Positions 1-12,387 are shown, counted from the stretch's first letter. The stretch: 64,000 nucleotides of DNA from Erythroxylum novogranatense (GCA_029891385.1 CM057228.1:54971783-55035782), one strand, 5' to 3'. The notes: a model not told the origin generated them from the sequence alone. A program made the numbers and translations.

Positions 1-710
1 GACTCCAAATAAGTGTAATATTGATGCTTTAAGTCTTTTCTCTATTAAGATTGATGCTTTATCTTAGAAATTTGATCATATGACTACAAATTCTATAGGA
101 AAATCTAATGTTTCATATGACAATTATGGATCTCTAAGATATTTACCTATGATTGTTAATTGGTGAATTTCTTTTTCCAAGATTCATCTATTGAACATAT
201 TAATTAAGTCAAAATCCCTATTAAAAGAATGATCCTTTTTTTGGACACCTACAATCTTAGTTAGAAAAATGATCTCAATTTCTCTATAGGAAAAAAATTA
301 ACAATGTTCCCAAAAATAATGTCACAAAATCACTAGTTTTTTAACTAAGGCCCTTTAGCCCCATTTCAAAAGTCCAACTTACATTCTATACTTAAGTGTA
401 TTTTGGAAAACTAAGCAAGTAAAATAAGGGGTTCACTAAGGCAATTAGACATCTCACTTATAAGGTTGATCTTTAGTAATCTATAATAAGGTGTTAGAAG
501 CCCAAATTACCTAATAAGCTAGCTCTTTTTCTAGACGACCTGGTTAACTTCCTGGTGAACCTTAGAACCTTAGAGAGCATTATAAGGTTGTGATATTGAG
601 GAATAATAAACTATTAGAGGATCCTAAGGTGAGAGAGGTCGAGTCAGTTGATAAGGAAAGTGAGACCAACTAGGAGAAAACAAAAGAAGATTAAGAACCT
701 AAATATGTTC
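1..710 (+). pseudogene. Athila-like element H: decayed gag, left part
   Basis: Remnant of the gag region of the oldest element in the left nest. Around 530-710 the + strand still reads, across stops and frame changes, like the proline-rich gag tail and the ITLRSGK-type stretch of Athila gag, ending in a charged Glu/Lys-rich segment. The reading resumes at 4122 after the solo LTR. Bases 1-400 are AT-rich and only doubtfully gag. No open frame of useful length survives, and the element's left LTR is outside the window. The assignment rests on continuity with the better preserved protease at 4375 and pol at 21710. Confidence 0.5.
706..710. repeat. TSD of solo LTR, left copy (tgttc)
   Basis: The five bases tgttc directly before the LTR start are repeated directly after its end at 4122-4126. 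This is the usual 5-bp duplication of Ty3/gypsy integration. Confidence 0.85.
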
Positions 711-1102
711 TGTAACACTCACTACCATAGAGTACGTACTAGAACACCCTGTGGACATTCTAGTACATAACCTATAATAATGGCATGTTAAAGCAAACGC
801 ATGTCCAACTTAATCATGGCATCATCTAATATATATAAAGTCACCAAATTTTAGAAACCAAATTGAATTGCTCACTTCATTTCATAAAAACCAGATGTAC
901 ATTGTAATTTTACAAACTATCCGAATATATACAGTGTTAAAACTATGTACATTACATGAGGAATTTTACAAAAGTTCTAACTATTCCTTCAATCTCAGCT
1001 AACTGATCTTCGAGCCATTTCTACAAGAATTAATCTTCTTGTAGCGTCTTCCTTTCATTAGTGTCCTCTTTCGGACCTGAAAATTAACGTTGCAATTTTG
1101 AT

Positions 1103-1147
1103 GAGTTTTGCGAACTTAGTGATGCAACCATCCTTGATGGTTCACCC
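1103..1147 (-). other. Conserved double-hairpin block in solo LTR
   Basis: In LTR sense this reads a hairpin with arms AACCATC and GATGGTT, then a second with arms AGTT and AACT. The same pair occurs in T1, A and B LTRs with changed loops and kept stems. Confidence 0.6.
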
Positions 1148-2637
1148 AATTCATACCACATATCAAGTCATATAAGCAGATAATTTCACATCTTTTCATA
1201 TTACAAATTGCATTACATAACATTTATTCCACATACCCAATCTCATTCAATTACATGTCCACATTATAATTCAATCAGTCAATCACTCAATCACAATTAT
1301 TAAGTGTATACATAATGCATATGTGACCAATTTTTAATATTTCGTTGTTGTGATTGACTGCCTAAATTTTCTTGTATCCATTGTGGATACAGGGCTCATT
1401 GTTACTGTCTCTTACCCATTGCAAATATAGGTTCCAGAGCTTTAAGCTCATTTTCGGTGGCTACTCATGTTACAATTATCTTTAACTGATCATGCATTCG
1501 TGTATGAAATGCATCACATTCATATTTAATCAATTATAATTTCAATCATTCCCATTCTCAATCTCATTCCCATTCAATCACATTTTTAGTCCCATATACA
1601 TATATCATTGGACCTTAGTCCGGTACTCAACAAACATGATGAGTAACACATATTTCACCAAATTCACATTCAAGGAACACTTCAAAATCACATTCATCAA
1701 TCAGAATCTATGGACCTTCATGTCCGAAATCAGTACAAACAATTCACTCCACATTCAGTACAAAACTTATAGCAAACAAATATTAAGTGAGACCATCTAG
1801 GTTACTCACATTATGCTCCAGATCGCTATTGCCTTGAAGTCTCAACAATGTTTGGATGCTTTTGTTCAATGTGCTCCTCTATAACACGTAATACATACAC
1901 TTATCATTATTTGTACAATTATGAATTCATTTATGCACATTCATGTATACTAAAAATGTACAATGCATGTTCATGACAATTTCAGTTTCTTTATCATATT
2001 CTTGTTGCAAAACTCATTCATAAATCAATACTCAATTGATCAATTCAGATTTGTCTAAAAACATACTTTTGGGTCCACTTTGCATGATTATTCTCATCAA
2101 GAAAGTAAAGTAATTTGATAACACTTCCTTTTAAAAAATAGTTCTCCCATGTCTTAAGTTTCTAAGGACATTAGGACCATACAATTTGATTCAATATTCC
2201 GAAAGTTATACTCAAAATACTTTGGATTGTTCTTAATTATAGAAGTACTCTGTACTCAACTTCAAGACAGATTTTGGAATTCTCAAAGACATAAATGAAA
2301 TTTGATTTCTTCAGGAAATTTTTATCCATTTATCTCTAGTTTAATCTAAATAAAAAACAATTCCATTTAGAAATCTACAGATCAAAAAATGGCCAAAATA
2401 CCAAAGTATGTTCAGTGAAGACACTCCATTTATCATATTCTAGCACACTTTATCATTTTCATCCTAAATTCATCAATCAATATTTTCTAAATGAATTCAG
2501 ATGGCCATAAATTTTGGTTTAGAGGAAGAAAAATGTGTTATGAGTTTCCTAGTTTAAAAATCAAATCATTTGGAGGTCGGAAGAAGAAGTTATGGTCAAA
2601 AGAGTGAAGGATGTTCAAAATTGTCAAAAATCATTGC

Positions 2638-2762
2638 ACCTTTATTGTGCACGATCGTGCAATTCCAATTGATCCTCCATTGTCATGATTGTGCTTGTTC
2701 ACAATCATGCAATCCCTCAATGACCGATTTTGTCATGATCATGCTTGTGCACGATTGTGCAC
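2638..2762. repeat. Palindromic-word array (TGCACGATCGTGCA type) in solo LTR
   Basis: Several copies of a GTGCACGATCGTGCA-like palindrome and variants lie within about 125 bp of otherwise AT-rich LTR. The arrangement parallels different palindromic words in the other LTR families of the window. Confidence 0.6.
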
Positions 2763-4121
2763 TACCCTTTTATTCAAACTTCATTCAGGCTCTTCTCAAA
2801 ACATACCTTCAGGTCAATCTTTCATGGTCATTTTGACAAGGAATATGAAGGATTTAGGCAAAATATTCTTCTGAACAATTGTTCATTTATATATTAACTT
2901 TCTAATGCCACTAATTTCATGTAATTTGGTTCAGTATTCTGTAAGTTATTCTTAAAAAAAACTATAGACTGTTTCCAAACTACGATAGAATCCAAAAGGT
3001 CAACTTCAAGCTACATTTTGAAACTCTTAGAGACAAAATCAAATTTCGCTTTCTACATGAAAAATATAGCCATATTCTCTAGTTTAATTTAAACTTAAAA
3101 TTATCCCATTTGGATGTCTATAGATCAAGATATAGCTAAAATACAGATGTATGTTCAGTGGAAACATTACAGCTATCATACTCCTGAAATTCTTCTTTCA
3201 CTTTTTCCAGATTTTTAACTCCTACCTTTTACAGCTAACACATCTTATGCACAAATCATCTTTTCTACTTCCATTTCAGCTCCAATCATTCACAAACATA
3301 TCCAAAATCCTAGATTAAAACCTAAACATCGAAACAAATCACCATTCACACATTTCATTTTTCTGCATTTTCATCTTTACACCAATTAACAACACCATTT
3401 CAATCTAATTCAAACATTATCAAGATGCCATTTACAAAACCATAACGCTTAAAACTCAACTTACTTGAGTTAGCTAAATTCCCAGCAGTGAAAGTGGTTT
3501 CAGTGGATGAAGAAATTCCTGAGTAAACGGTAACAAACACTCTCTATATGGATTGAAATTCTTACTTTGATGTAAGAATCAATAACCAATACTCAAACAT
3601 GAACAACTTAGTGTTTCGGTGATAGATGAACAATTGAAAGAGTTTTCATTGATGAACAAACCAAATGAAGAACAAAACAAGCTATAGAAAATTTTCCTTC
3701 CTAAACACTTGACTACGTGTATTACTAATTCACTGCCACATGTCATCAATGCATGTAGGCCATTTGTTACTAATTCATCAGTCCACGTGTCACATTATAA
3801 TTGTTCCACATTTCAACATTTTTCCTAGTCCAAAATAGACTCCAAATTTTCAAAATATCCGAAATATTGCCAAAATTGCCAAATCAATTTTAATACAACC
3901 CAATTTAATTTTCAAGATAGTAAAATCCACAATTCCCATTAAAAATCAATTTTGCCTGGAAATGTCAATGAATACGTGTACAAATATATTAATGTGCAAA
4001 AATTAATATTCTCATATATGTGTATGCCACATTATGTATAAGCATGAATTATGCTTCCCAATTTCTCATTAACCTCATATAAACACTATTTTAACTTTAT
4101 CATAAATAACAGGATGTTACA

Positions 4122-4126
4122 TGTTC
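4122..4126. repeat. TSD of solo LTR, right copy (tgttc)
   Basis: Right copy of the 5-bp duplication around the solo LTR; the gag reading of element H resumes here. Confidence 0.85.
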
Positions 4127-4374
4127 CCCCTATACTATATAAATCTCCTATGTCCTTCCCCCAAAGATCGACTAAGGCTAAACTTGATAAACAATTCAGG
4201 AAAATTTTGAAGTTCTTTAAACACTATACAATAATATCCCATTCATAGATGATTTGAAAACAAATGTCCTCCTATGTTAAAATTTTTAAGGAGATATCGT
4301 TTAATAAAAGAAAGTTTTAGGATTATAAAATTGTAATTTTGATTTAGGAGTATAGTGTTATAACTTAAAACAAA
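4122..4374 (+). pseudogene. Element H: gag C-terminal remnant
   Basis: Directly after the solo LTR the + strand reads VPPILYKSPMSFPQR followed by a Lys-rich AKLDKQFRKILKFFK stretch. This is the typical Athila gag tail upstream of the protease (a P-Y-P-x-R-L then KxDxQFxKFL pattern). It joins the broken reading before 711, which shows that one gag was split by the solo LTR. Stops and frame loss follow near 4248, before the protease frame begins. Confidence 0.65.
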
Positions 4375-4683
4375 TTGCCTCACAAACTCAATGATCTTAG
4401 TAATTTTTCTATTCGTTATGTTATCAGTAATATAAGCTTTAATCGTGCTTTGTGCGATTTGCAGGCAAGTATACGTCTTATACCTTTATCCATTTGTAAA
4501 AATCTCAAGATGAGTGATTTGAAATCCACTTGTATTTCCTTGCAATTAGTGGATCATTCCATCAAATATCTAGTAAGGATATTAGAGGATGCATCTATTA
4601 AGGTTATTAATTTTTTCAATCCCATGGATTTTATTGTTTTAGAGATGGAGGAGGATACTTAAGTCTCTATCATTATTGGAAGG
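4375..4683 (+). pseudogene. Element H: aspartic protease fragment, interrupted
   Basis: An open frame of about 95 codons matches the retroviral-type aspartic protease of Athila/Tat Ty3/gypsy elements: a CDLxASxxLIPLSIC segment, then SLQLxDxSIKY, then a VxFVVLEMEED-like run. The catalytic Asp-Ser/Thr-Gly region is altered: the residues after CDL read QAS where the family has GAS. The frame stops and then breaks off within the IIGR motif, where element N is inserted; the continuing PFL motif is found at 21709. It is not expected to be functional. Confidence 0.8.
4679..4683. repeat. TSD of element N, left copy (gaagg)
   Basis: gaagg precedes the LTR start at 4684 and is repeated at 21705-21709 after the far LTR, where the protease reading of element H resumes. 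Confidence 0.88.
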
Positions 4684-6074
4684 TGATGGATGCATAATTG
4701 ATCATATTTATCCCTCATATTTGATGTATTTTTTCTTAATAAATTATACTTTTATCATATATTTAGTACTTAATTTGCTCCAAGTGTGTTTACAGAGTAG
4801 AATTCCCTTCACTGACTTAAACAAGAAGAATTAAAAAAAACATGGCATAAAGAAAATATTCAAAGCATAGAAGGGATGCACGATCATGCATCATCTTGTG
4901 CACATCTCTCAGGCTGTGTAGATTCTTCATTTTCAGAAGATTTTGGTTATGCACATATCTTGTCTTTTAATGGATCTTGCGATGAGTCTTTGTGTTTTCT
5001 AATTCTTTAGATCAAAATTTCCCCTTGAGTCGCCTCTGAGAGTTTCAAAATGCCTCTGTACGTATCCCAATTTGCCTCTAAAAACATCTTTTTATAGTAA
5101 ATTCTAAGATTTTGGTTAATAAATGGTCTGATGCACTTAGAGGCGACTTAAGGGGCAATTTTGATCCAGAGTATCAGAAAACATGAAGACTTCATCTCAA
5201 GATCCATCAAAATACAAGATCAACCCTCCCCTCACATGAATATTTGATAGCAGACAAATAGGGAGATTTAGAATTATGAACCCATTGTTTTCAATTCATT
5301 TTTCTTTCTATTTATGTTTGATTTTGTGTTCGATCACATGTAACTAAATTCCTTTAGTGTCTAGGTTAGATGAATCCTATAGTGATACTTTAATATGATT
5401 TGATTATTTTATTAATGTAATTGGTTTGATTGATATATTGTGATTTGTTTACTTATTCTATTTATGTTCTAATATATTTGAAACATTATATCATAATCTG
5501 ATTTCATAACATTGAGATTGAAAAATCCTTATTTGAATAAACTATAACTGGAAGGAGTTGATTGCAATCATAGAGATATGATGACTTAAATCTTCTAGAT
5601 TAAGGGTAAACCTAATTTAGGGATTCATAAATTGGTAAAGCAATCATATAAACTACCTGAGTAATTTGGTTAAAAACTTACGATTAGTTATTATCAGACT
5701 CAAGGTCAGCTATTAACATACCATAAGAATCTCCACGATATAATAAATCAATAAAAAATTGCATAATAGAAGATCAAACTATTAAAGGTTTTAAGGGGAT
5801 TCATAATCTAGATACCAATTTTTTAATATCGATAGTTTACCAAGTGATTCCTTAATTATCTAATTTAATTTTACTACCCATTTATTTTACTTGCTTAGTT
5901 TTGTTTTCTTTTAAATTAAAAATTAAAACCAATTTCGTAAATTAGATAATAGGATAACGATAATTATTAGTACTCATAGTCCTCGTGGGATCGACCCATA
6001 CTTGCCAGTATTACCTACAACTATGTCGTGTACTTGTGGTTTTTGCATCATCAACACTTAAAAATAGTAAACCA
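4684..6074 (+). repeat. Element N 5' LTR
   Basis: About 1.39 kb, starting TGATGGATGCATAA and ending AACCA, matched along its length by 20372-21704 with many substitutions and small indels. Shared landmarks include a CTCCAAGTGTGTTTA block, the GCATAGAAGGGATGCACG block and the GTGTTCGATCA block. The divergence suggests an older insertion than T1. Confidence 0.85.
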
Positions 6075-6080
6075 AGTTTT

Positions 6081-6098
6081 TGGCACAGTTGTCGAGGA
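6081..6098 (+). other. Primer-binding site of element N (tRNA-Asp type, decayed)
   Basis: TGGCACAGTTGTCGAGGA six bases after the LTR is a mutated form of the Athila primer site, whose intact form complements the tRNA-Asp 3' end. It would prime minus-strand DNA synthesis. Confidence 0.8.
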
Positions 6099-6925
6099 GT
6101 TTGATATTAGGAACACCTGAATGCTATTACTCTAACCATTATTATTTTATTTTATTTTTATTTTATCTTGTTATATTGTTGATTTATTCATTTAATTGTG
6201 TTTTGAACTTCTCTACTTTGACTTTGAGTTGTGACTTATTTTTAGGATATTAATTTAAAGTCATAGGTACAACTCAAAATGGATGGATAAAGTGGATAAT
6301 ACCTTTATGGAAGCCAGAATATGTCTTTACAATCTATAACATCACCATATGGGAGAGAGAGGTGTTCTCAAATGGTTTCAAAGGCTCAACCGATGTCTAT
6401 GTTGTGATGTGATATTTGCGGGAGTACTTCCTATAATTATAAATGTTGAACACTAACATATATGTGGGAGTGACTTAACATGTGCAATCAATGCCAAGTT
6501 GCACTATCTAGGAATAGCTACAATTTAGAATGGAGTAACTCTTACACTTTTGGACAGAACAATTACGTTCTAGCTGAATATTTACATCACCAAACACCTA
6601 TAGTTAATAAGCCAACTCTGGAAGATATGATGGTTAATTTCATTTAAGAATCAATCAAGAGGCATTAGTAAGCAGAGGCTCGTATACAAAAGTTGGTGAA
6701 TTAGATCGATCAGCTGACAAAGATAATATCTAATGAGATGCAAGTTAGTTTGCCTAGTTCTACTCAAATAGATTTTGAAGAATATGGAATGGCAATCCAT
6801 CTTAGGAGTGAAAACAAGCTTTTAAAAGAAGAAAAAAAAAATTAGCAGTAGCAGTAGCAGCAGCAACAGAAGAAGAAGAAGAAGAAGAAGAAGAAGAAGA
6901 AGAGGAGGAGGAGGAGGAGGAGGAG
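6099..6925 (+). pseudogene. Element N: gag remnant, N-terminal portion
   Basis: Decayed gag reading downstream of the primer site. Recognisable parts are a CNQCQVALSRNSYN-like stretch near 6480-6530 and an AIHLRSENK stretch near 6788-6815 that corresponds to the family AITLRSGK motif. It ends in a CAG/GAA/GGA trinucleotide run. Stops are frequent, so there is no intact product. After the T1 insertion the purine-rich tail continues at 18179. Confidence 0.6.
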
Positions 6926-6930
6926 GAGGA
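6829..6930. repeat. Purine trinucleotide tract (A-run, CAG, GAA then GGA)
   Basis: An A-run, AGCAGT/AGC units, about a dozen GAA units and about ten GGA units in a row. It is the coding-strand trace of an acidic gag segment and the target into which T1 integrated. Confidence 0.9.
6926..6930. repeat. TSD of element T1, left copy (gagga)
   Basis: gagga before T1 matches gagga at 18174-18178. Because the target is a GGA repeat, this duplication is less telling than the others. Confidence 0.7.
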
Positions 6931-7320
6931 TGTAGCGCCCCCTCATCGTAGGGTACACATCGAGAAACCCGTAGGTCGCTCCGACACGTATCCCACGATA
7001 AAGGTTCACTACCAGAAAATTTCGCTAAAATCCACATGGCATCGCAGTAATAATTGCAATAAATCAGAAATCAGAAAATTAATATCCAAAATGTAATTTA
7101 TCCAATACAATCATTCAATCCAGAATAGACAAATCTATCGGTCTCTAACAAAATCAAAAGGAAAAGCGATACAAGCGTCTATCCTAAGTCATCCTCAAAA
7201 TGCTAACCCGGTGACCGACCTTTGAGTAGTCACGATCCTCGCCAAGAGCTTCGACGGCAGAAAGAAAGGTCTTGAGCTAGGAGTCTACTCTAATGATCTG
7301 AAAAATAGGTTGCAATTTGG

Positions 7321-7368
7321 GGTGAGTTTGCGAACTCGATGAGAAACCATCATCGATGGTTCGCTCAA
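7321..7368 (-). other. Conserved double-hairpin block in T1 LTR
   Basis: Sense strand has a hairpin with arms ACCATC and GATGGT (loop GAT), followed by arms GAGTT and AACTC (loop CGCA). It is shared with the right T1 LTR (15277-15323) and with the A and B LTRs. Confidence 0.7.
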
Positions 7369-7956
7369 ATCATGCATTACGCGCTGGCGACTGCATATCT
7401 GATAATATTCATTACCAATATAATATAACGATCTATAACGATTGCGATGTCGGTAGCCACTTACAAGACAAGTAACAATAAGCGATAATTTAGAACAATT
7501 TGCAATAACGATGCGATCTACATGATTTCATATTATCACGTATTTGATGAGTCGTCCACAACACGATCAATCATGTAAATGCAATGCATATGTGACTCTT
7601 TCGATTATTGATTTTGTGCCCAAGTGCTCATCAAGATACAGTGTGGACGCGTGAGATTTCTCCCCTCGGGCTAAGCCCGTCAAGATCGATGTATGAGCTC
7701 AAAGCTCATTTCGGTGAAAATAGCAACTTGGGACACATTCCATTATGTGATCATGCATTTATGCATGCGGTACCATGTTCGGTAATTTACGATGTGTGGC
7801 TATAAAGCCCGGTGTTGACCCAAATATCACGTAATAACGATGCGATTCAATTCATAAAACATGCAATTCAATCCATTACATGCCAAGAGTCATACGGTAG
7901 TCATATAATTCACCTTTGCATGTAATTCACAAGAAGCATGTAAGCACCCGAAATTT

Positions 7957-8047
7957 GAGAAACCAACTAGGTTACTCACCAGTAACTCCGAGCTCACGCA
8001 CTGAAGTCCCAAAGAATGTCCGTGGAACGACGGTCCAGCGGTGCCTC
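7957..8047 (-). other. Conserved LTR block with splice-donor-like site
   Basis: Sense strand contains GGGACTTCAGTG, a TAGCTCGGA-like word and GGTGAGTAACCTAGTTGG. The same words in the same order occur in the A and B LTRs although the surrounding sequence differs. GTGAGT matches the plant 5' splice-site consensus. Confidence 0.65.
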
Positions 8048-8464
8048 GTAATAAAGAAAGTACGGTCCCATTACTAGATGCTCAATTTTCGACATGAATG
8101 CATATGTCTCAATGAAATGATGTACAATGCATGTTCACGATTTCGGTGCTAATACCCAATTTTGGACTCTTAGGTCCAATTCGACTCTTAGTTCATTGAT
8201 CGTGAGAATTGCTCCATTCCTAGAATTGGTCAATTTCCTCAATTCATATTCTCTATAACCATTTCCTATTCATTCGGTCAAAACCTCTATTGCAATTTCC
8301 AATTTAAAACTCCAATTTGAATTTAATCCTTAGTCGATTGAATTTGTAATTTTCTAAGTCCCAATTCCAAAACCTCAAACACACCTCTTCTGGACAACTA
8401 GGGTGGAGGTCGCGACCGAGTGCTTTGGTGCTCACCCAGATGCCCATAGGCCGCCTCAGAGTTA

Positions 8465-9075
8465 TTGCTCCTCTGCAGTTCTCGCCCGTCCACCGAGCTC
8501 TCGCTCCTCCACCATTCTCGCCCGTCCACCGAGCTCTCCGCTCCTCCACCAGTTCTCGCTCCTCCACCGAGCTCTCGCTCCTCCACCAGTTCTCGCTCCT
8601 CCGAGCTCTCGCTCCTCCACCATTCTCGCTCCCACCGAGCTCTCGCTCCTCCACCAGCCTCGCCTGCCCACCGAGCTCCGCTCTCCACCGGCTCTCGCTC
8701 TCCACCGAGTTCCGCCTCCTCCACCGAGCTCTCGCTCCTCCACCGTTCTCGCTCCTCCCACCGAGCTCTCGCTCCCACCAGTTCTCGCTCCTCCAGAGCT
8801 CTCGCTCCTCTACCGATTCTCGCTCCTCTACCGAGCTCTCGCTCCTCACCGTTCTCGCTCCTCCACCGAGCTCTCGCTCCTCTACCGATTCTCGCCCGTC
8901 ACCGAGCTCTCGCTCCTCTACCAGCCTCGCTCCTCCACCGAGCTCTCGCTCCTCTACCGATTCTCGCTCTCTCACCGAGCTCTCGCCTCTACCAGTTCTC
9001 GCTCCTCTACCGAGCTCTCGCTCCTCTACCATTCTCGCTCCTCTACCGAGCTCTCGCTCCTCTACCAGCCTCCTT
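8465..9075. repeat. Minisatellite (CTCGCTCCTCTACCGAGCTC units) in T1 3' LTR
   Basis: About 610 bp built of 18-21 bp units alternating CGAGCTCTCG with CAGTTCTCG or CGATTCTCG. It gives long serine/proline or arginine/glutamate ORFs in several frames on both strands. These are compositional artefacts, not genes. Confidence 0.92.
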
Positions 9076-9799
9076 CTTCCCAACACATCCTTAAACACAA
9101 TTCCAAAGTGTTCCAGATCCCCGACTCAAACTCTAACCCAAATTTTCCTCTGTGAACAACTCTCAATTAATTCGATACAAAATACAACAAATCCTTAGCT
9201 TCTATTCCTTCCAAGAACCATTTCCTTAATTTATCAACACACATAACTCATCAATTTCATCGTCGAAACCTTAATATATATATAATCATCAAATATCTAA
9301 ACCAATCATCAATATAACTCAATCACCAACGAATCGTACTATCTAAGGCAAGAAAGAAGCAAACTTTCTTGATGAAAGCCTCAAGCTTACAACGATCACC
9401 AATCCCTTAACTCTTACACACTCACGATAACACCCAGAGTAAAACCCATCAGTAAACACTCTCAACCACCCAATCGAACATAATAAATGCCATAAATGCA
9501 GTAGAAACCATTAATGACAACATTAAAACCATAAAAACTTACCAATCACAGATCGAATCCACAGATCTCTCAAAATCACGAAACCCTAGAAATCCTTCAA
9601 AATCCTCGATCTACCAATCTCAAGGCTTCCAACCTTTATCAATCAAGAGAGACATATTAGACTAATTACCATAAAGAAGAAGCCAAAAGAAATCAAAGGA
9701 TCTCTCACCGTTGGGAGGAATCGAAATCACCGTAAAGGGGAAAGAAGAGAAACTGGAAAATGCCTTAGCAAACTTTTCCCAAATTTCTTTCAACCCTAG

Positions 9800-9808
9800 T
9801 ATTTATAG
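9800..9808 (-). promoter_or_regulatory. TATA box of T1 3' LTR
   Basis: CTATAAATA in sense orientation, about 470 bases into the LTR, followed by pyrimidine-rich leader sequence and GTAAGT some 250 bases later. The right LTR has the same box. Confidence 0.6.
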
Positions 9809-10278
9809 CCCAACTCTCCAAATCACCCAAATTCAGTCTCTCAATTTCAATGGCTTAACACATAAATTTTCTATCGAAAATTCTAATTTTTCCATTGCCA
9901 TTGGACAGCCCTTTCAATACTATCTGATAATCGATTGATCACTCAAATATTTCCGATCCGGTATTTTCTCCGAATTTCCGAAAATTTTCTAAAAGTCTCT
10001 ATAAATTACCAATCACCCATAAGCAAGATTAAATCATCAGTTGAACTTAATTACTCTAATTTCTCAATTAACTCCCAATCCAATCAGTCCATCGGTCCAT
10101 AGTCACAATCAAATCTCGAAAATCATGAATGCACGTATCTAAGAATAAATGCATATGCAATAAGCCTGTTCCTCTATAATTAGAGGCCGAGATCATGCTC
10201 ATCGGTGAATGCGGTGAAACCTATCAAGATGGCTCATAAATACCAAAATACCTTGCTACTTGATAGAAGGATGTTACA

Positions 10279-10291
10279 ATTCACCCCTCCT
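10279..10291 (-). other. T1 polypurine tract
   Basis: AGGAGGGGTGAAT directly before the 3' LTR start in sense orientation. The end of pol (MKFRGRNFY then stop) overlaps the start of this region. Confidence 0.85.
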
Positions 10292-11740
10292 AATAAAAAT
10301 TTCGTCCTCGAAATTTCATACCTGTCCCATCAAATAAATGAGGATACTGGCTCCTCATAAGCTCCTTCGTCTCCCATGTAGCTTCCTCATAAGAGTGGTT
10401 CTTCCAAAGGACTTTCACCAATGGAATCACACGGTTCCTCAGTTGCTTGACCCGTGATTCAATGATCCGTACCGGCTCCTCTACATAACTCATATCACTG
10501 GCTATCTCGATGTTCTGAGCCGGAATCACATGTGTCGGGTCTGATCGGTACCGTCGGAGCATACTTACATGAAATACATCATGCAACTGGGACATCTCGC
10601 TCGGTAAAGCCAATCTGTAAGCCAGTGGTCCAATCTTCTCAGTAATCTCATAGGGACCAATATACCGAGGGCTCAACTTGCCCTTAAGGCCAAATCTCAA
10701 TACTCCTTTCCAAGGAGACACTCGAAGGAACACTCGATCACCCACACTGTACTCCATATCTCTCCGATGCTGATCCGCATAACTCTTCATCATCTTGAGC
10801 CGCTTGATGCGACTCAATCAATCATATCTTATCTCATCAGATCTGGATCAGCTCGGGTCCCTCTATCAATCTCTGACCCTCTTCATCCCAATACAATGGT
10901 GATCTACACGGCCTGCCATACAAGGCCTCATACGGTGCCATCCAATACTGCTCTGATACTGGTTGTTGTATGCAAACTCTATCAATGCCAATCTCGATCC
11001 CACGACCTCGAACTCCAAAGACACATGCCCGAAGCATGTCCTCGGCGATCTGATCGTCCTCTCACTCATCCATCCATTCGAGGATGAAATGCGGTCTTGA
11101 AATTGATCTAGTACCCATAGCGATCAGAGGCTCTTCCGAACCTCGATGTGAACACAGGATCCACATCTCAAACTATTGACAACGGAACCCCATGCAACCG
11201 CATAATCTCGCAACATACTTGGGCCAACTGACGAGAGTATTACTCTCCTCATCGGCAAAAAGTGAGCCGATTTAGTCAATCGGTCCACTATGACCCAGAT
11301 AGCATCATGTTGCCTCGGTGTCCTAGGCAACCACATCACGAAGTCCATAGTAATTCGCCCCACTTCCACTCCGGAATGGGCAACGAATGCAACTTTCCCA
11401 CTGGAGCCACGATGCTCGCCTTAACTCGTTGACATATCGGACATCTAGACACGCATCGCCACTTGCTTCTTCATACCAGCCACCGAAATGCCGCCTCGTA
11501 GTATTATACATCTTGGTCGAACCAGATGCATAGCGACGTGCCACATGAGCCTCCTCTAGGATCTCTGTCTCGAGATCATCAATATCCGCACACACACCTC
11601 CGTCCCATCCACAATGTCCCATCTCTCAACTCGAACTCGAATCGACACCATCGAACTCTATCAATCGGCCTCACTAGTACCGGGTCCCGATCCCGAACCT
11701 CCGAATCTGTCATGCAAAGATCGGCCTAAGCCTCGAGTAG
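10290..11740 (-). pseudogene. T1 integrase with C-terminal chromodomain (frameshifted)
   Basis: The last segment (10290-10817) is open for about 175 codons. It covers the integrase C-terminal GPYEI region, the LHDVFHVSMLRRY linker and a chromodomain-like tail (VEEPVRI to TWETKELMRSQYPHLF, about 10326-10493). The core, further upstream on the - strand, is split over several frames: MDFVMWLP and [15 protein letters not shown] at 11124-11369, ALYGRPCRSP at 10837-10950, and the zinc-binding N-terminal part near 11400-11640. The family enzyme joins the cDNA to host DNA, and the chromodomain of this lineage binds histone marks. This copy has too many frame breaks to make it. Confidence 0.85.
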
Positions 11741-11779
11741 CAATCGGTGCTCCATCCGACCCAGATCCAATCAGTACAT

Positions 11780-12387
11780 TCAGCGCCTCATTTGAATCGG
11801 ACTAGGCAATCTATCAACCTGAATCTGAGCTGCACTCCCATAAGATCTCCTACTCAGTGCATCGGCCACCACATTGGCCTTTCCTGGGTGGTACTCAATC
11901 GTACAATCATAATCCTTCAAGAACTCTACCCATCTCCTCATCTCGATTGAGATCCCTCGGCTCAGCAGATACCTCGGACTCTTATGATCGGTGAAGATCC
12001 GGAACATCTCACCATACAAATAATGTCTCCAGATCTTGAGGCAAATACCATCGCAGACTAACTCCAAGTCATGGATCGATAATTTACCTCGTGAGGCCTC
12101 AAGCTGCCTCGAGGCATACGCTATAACTCTCCCATGCCGCATCAATACACATCCTAATCCTCGATGCGAGGCATCATCAGAACCACAAAGCCTCCAGTCC
12201 CGGAAGGAATACCTAACACCGGCGCGGTCGTCAACCGATGTTTCAGCTCCTCAAAGCTCTTCTGGCATTCCTCAGTCCATCTGAACGGTACATTCTTCCT
12301 CAATAACTTCGTCAAAGGGGCGGAGATCAACGAAAACCCCTCGACGAATCTCCGATAATATCCGGCCAATCCTAGAAAACTTCGCAA
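11780..12387 (-). pseudogene. T1 RNase H region
   Basis: Two adjoining open pieces carry the RT-RNase H linker ([31 protein letters not shown]) and RNase H proper: VIAYASRQL, FTDHKSPRYLL, RRWVEFLKDYDC and GKANVVADALSRR. RNase H degrades the RNA strand during reverse transcription. A frame break lies near 12150, and the expected YTDAS-type motif reads abnormally (VLMMPRIED). Confidence 0.85.

Larger units (their letters stand above)
711..4121 (-). mobile_element. Solo LTR, Tekay/Del-like, inserted in gag of element H
   Basis: A 3.4 kb unit that starts TGTAACACTC and ends GGATGTTACA and is flanked by the duplication tgttc. It has no internal domain and no second LTR, so it is most likely left by LTR-LTR recombination. 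Orientation is inferred as minus because its + strand right end matches that of the minus-strand T1 LTRs. In sense orientation it carries GTAAGT (near 3467), GTGAGTAACCTAG (near 1800) and TTTTCAG (near 1078), plus the ACCATC hairpin at 1103-1147, all shared with the T1, A and B LTRs. No coding sequence seen. Confidence 0.85.
6931..10278 (-). repeat. T1 3' LTR (left copy)
   Basis: 3348 bp. In sense it starts TGTAACATCC and ends GGGCGCTACA. It is very similar to 14889-18173: long identical stretches alternate with short clusters of 1-6 base indels. In sense it holds a TATA box (9800-9808), GTAAGT near 9552, a minisatellite, GTGAGTAACC near 7978 and TTTTTCAG near 7303. Confidence 0.93.

Noticed and set aside
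6822..7037. Leucine/proline repeat ORF on the - strand
   Set aside because: Translation of the GAA/GGA trinucleotide tract running into the T1 LTR; not a gene.
8304..9198. Overlapping ORFs of 100-264 codons on both strands, rich in Ser/Pro/Arg or Glu/Arg
   Set aside because: They are frame echoes of the T1 LTR minisatellite with no domain; all reading frames of such an array are open by composition. The same holds at 16342-17129.
9711..9938. 75-codon ORF in the T1 LTR
   Set aside because: Antisense to the LTR transcript across its leader region, no similarity recognised, and the right LTR copy is altered.
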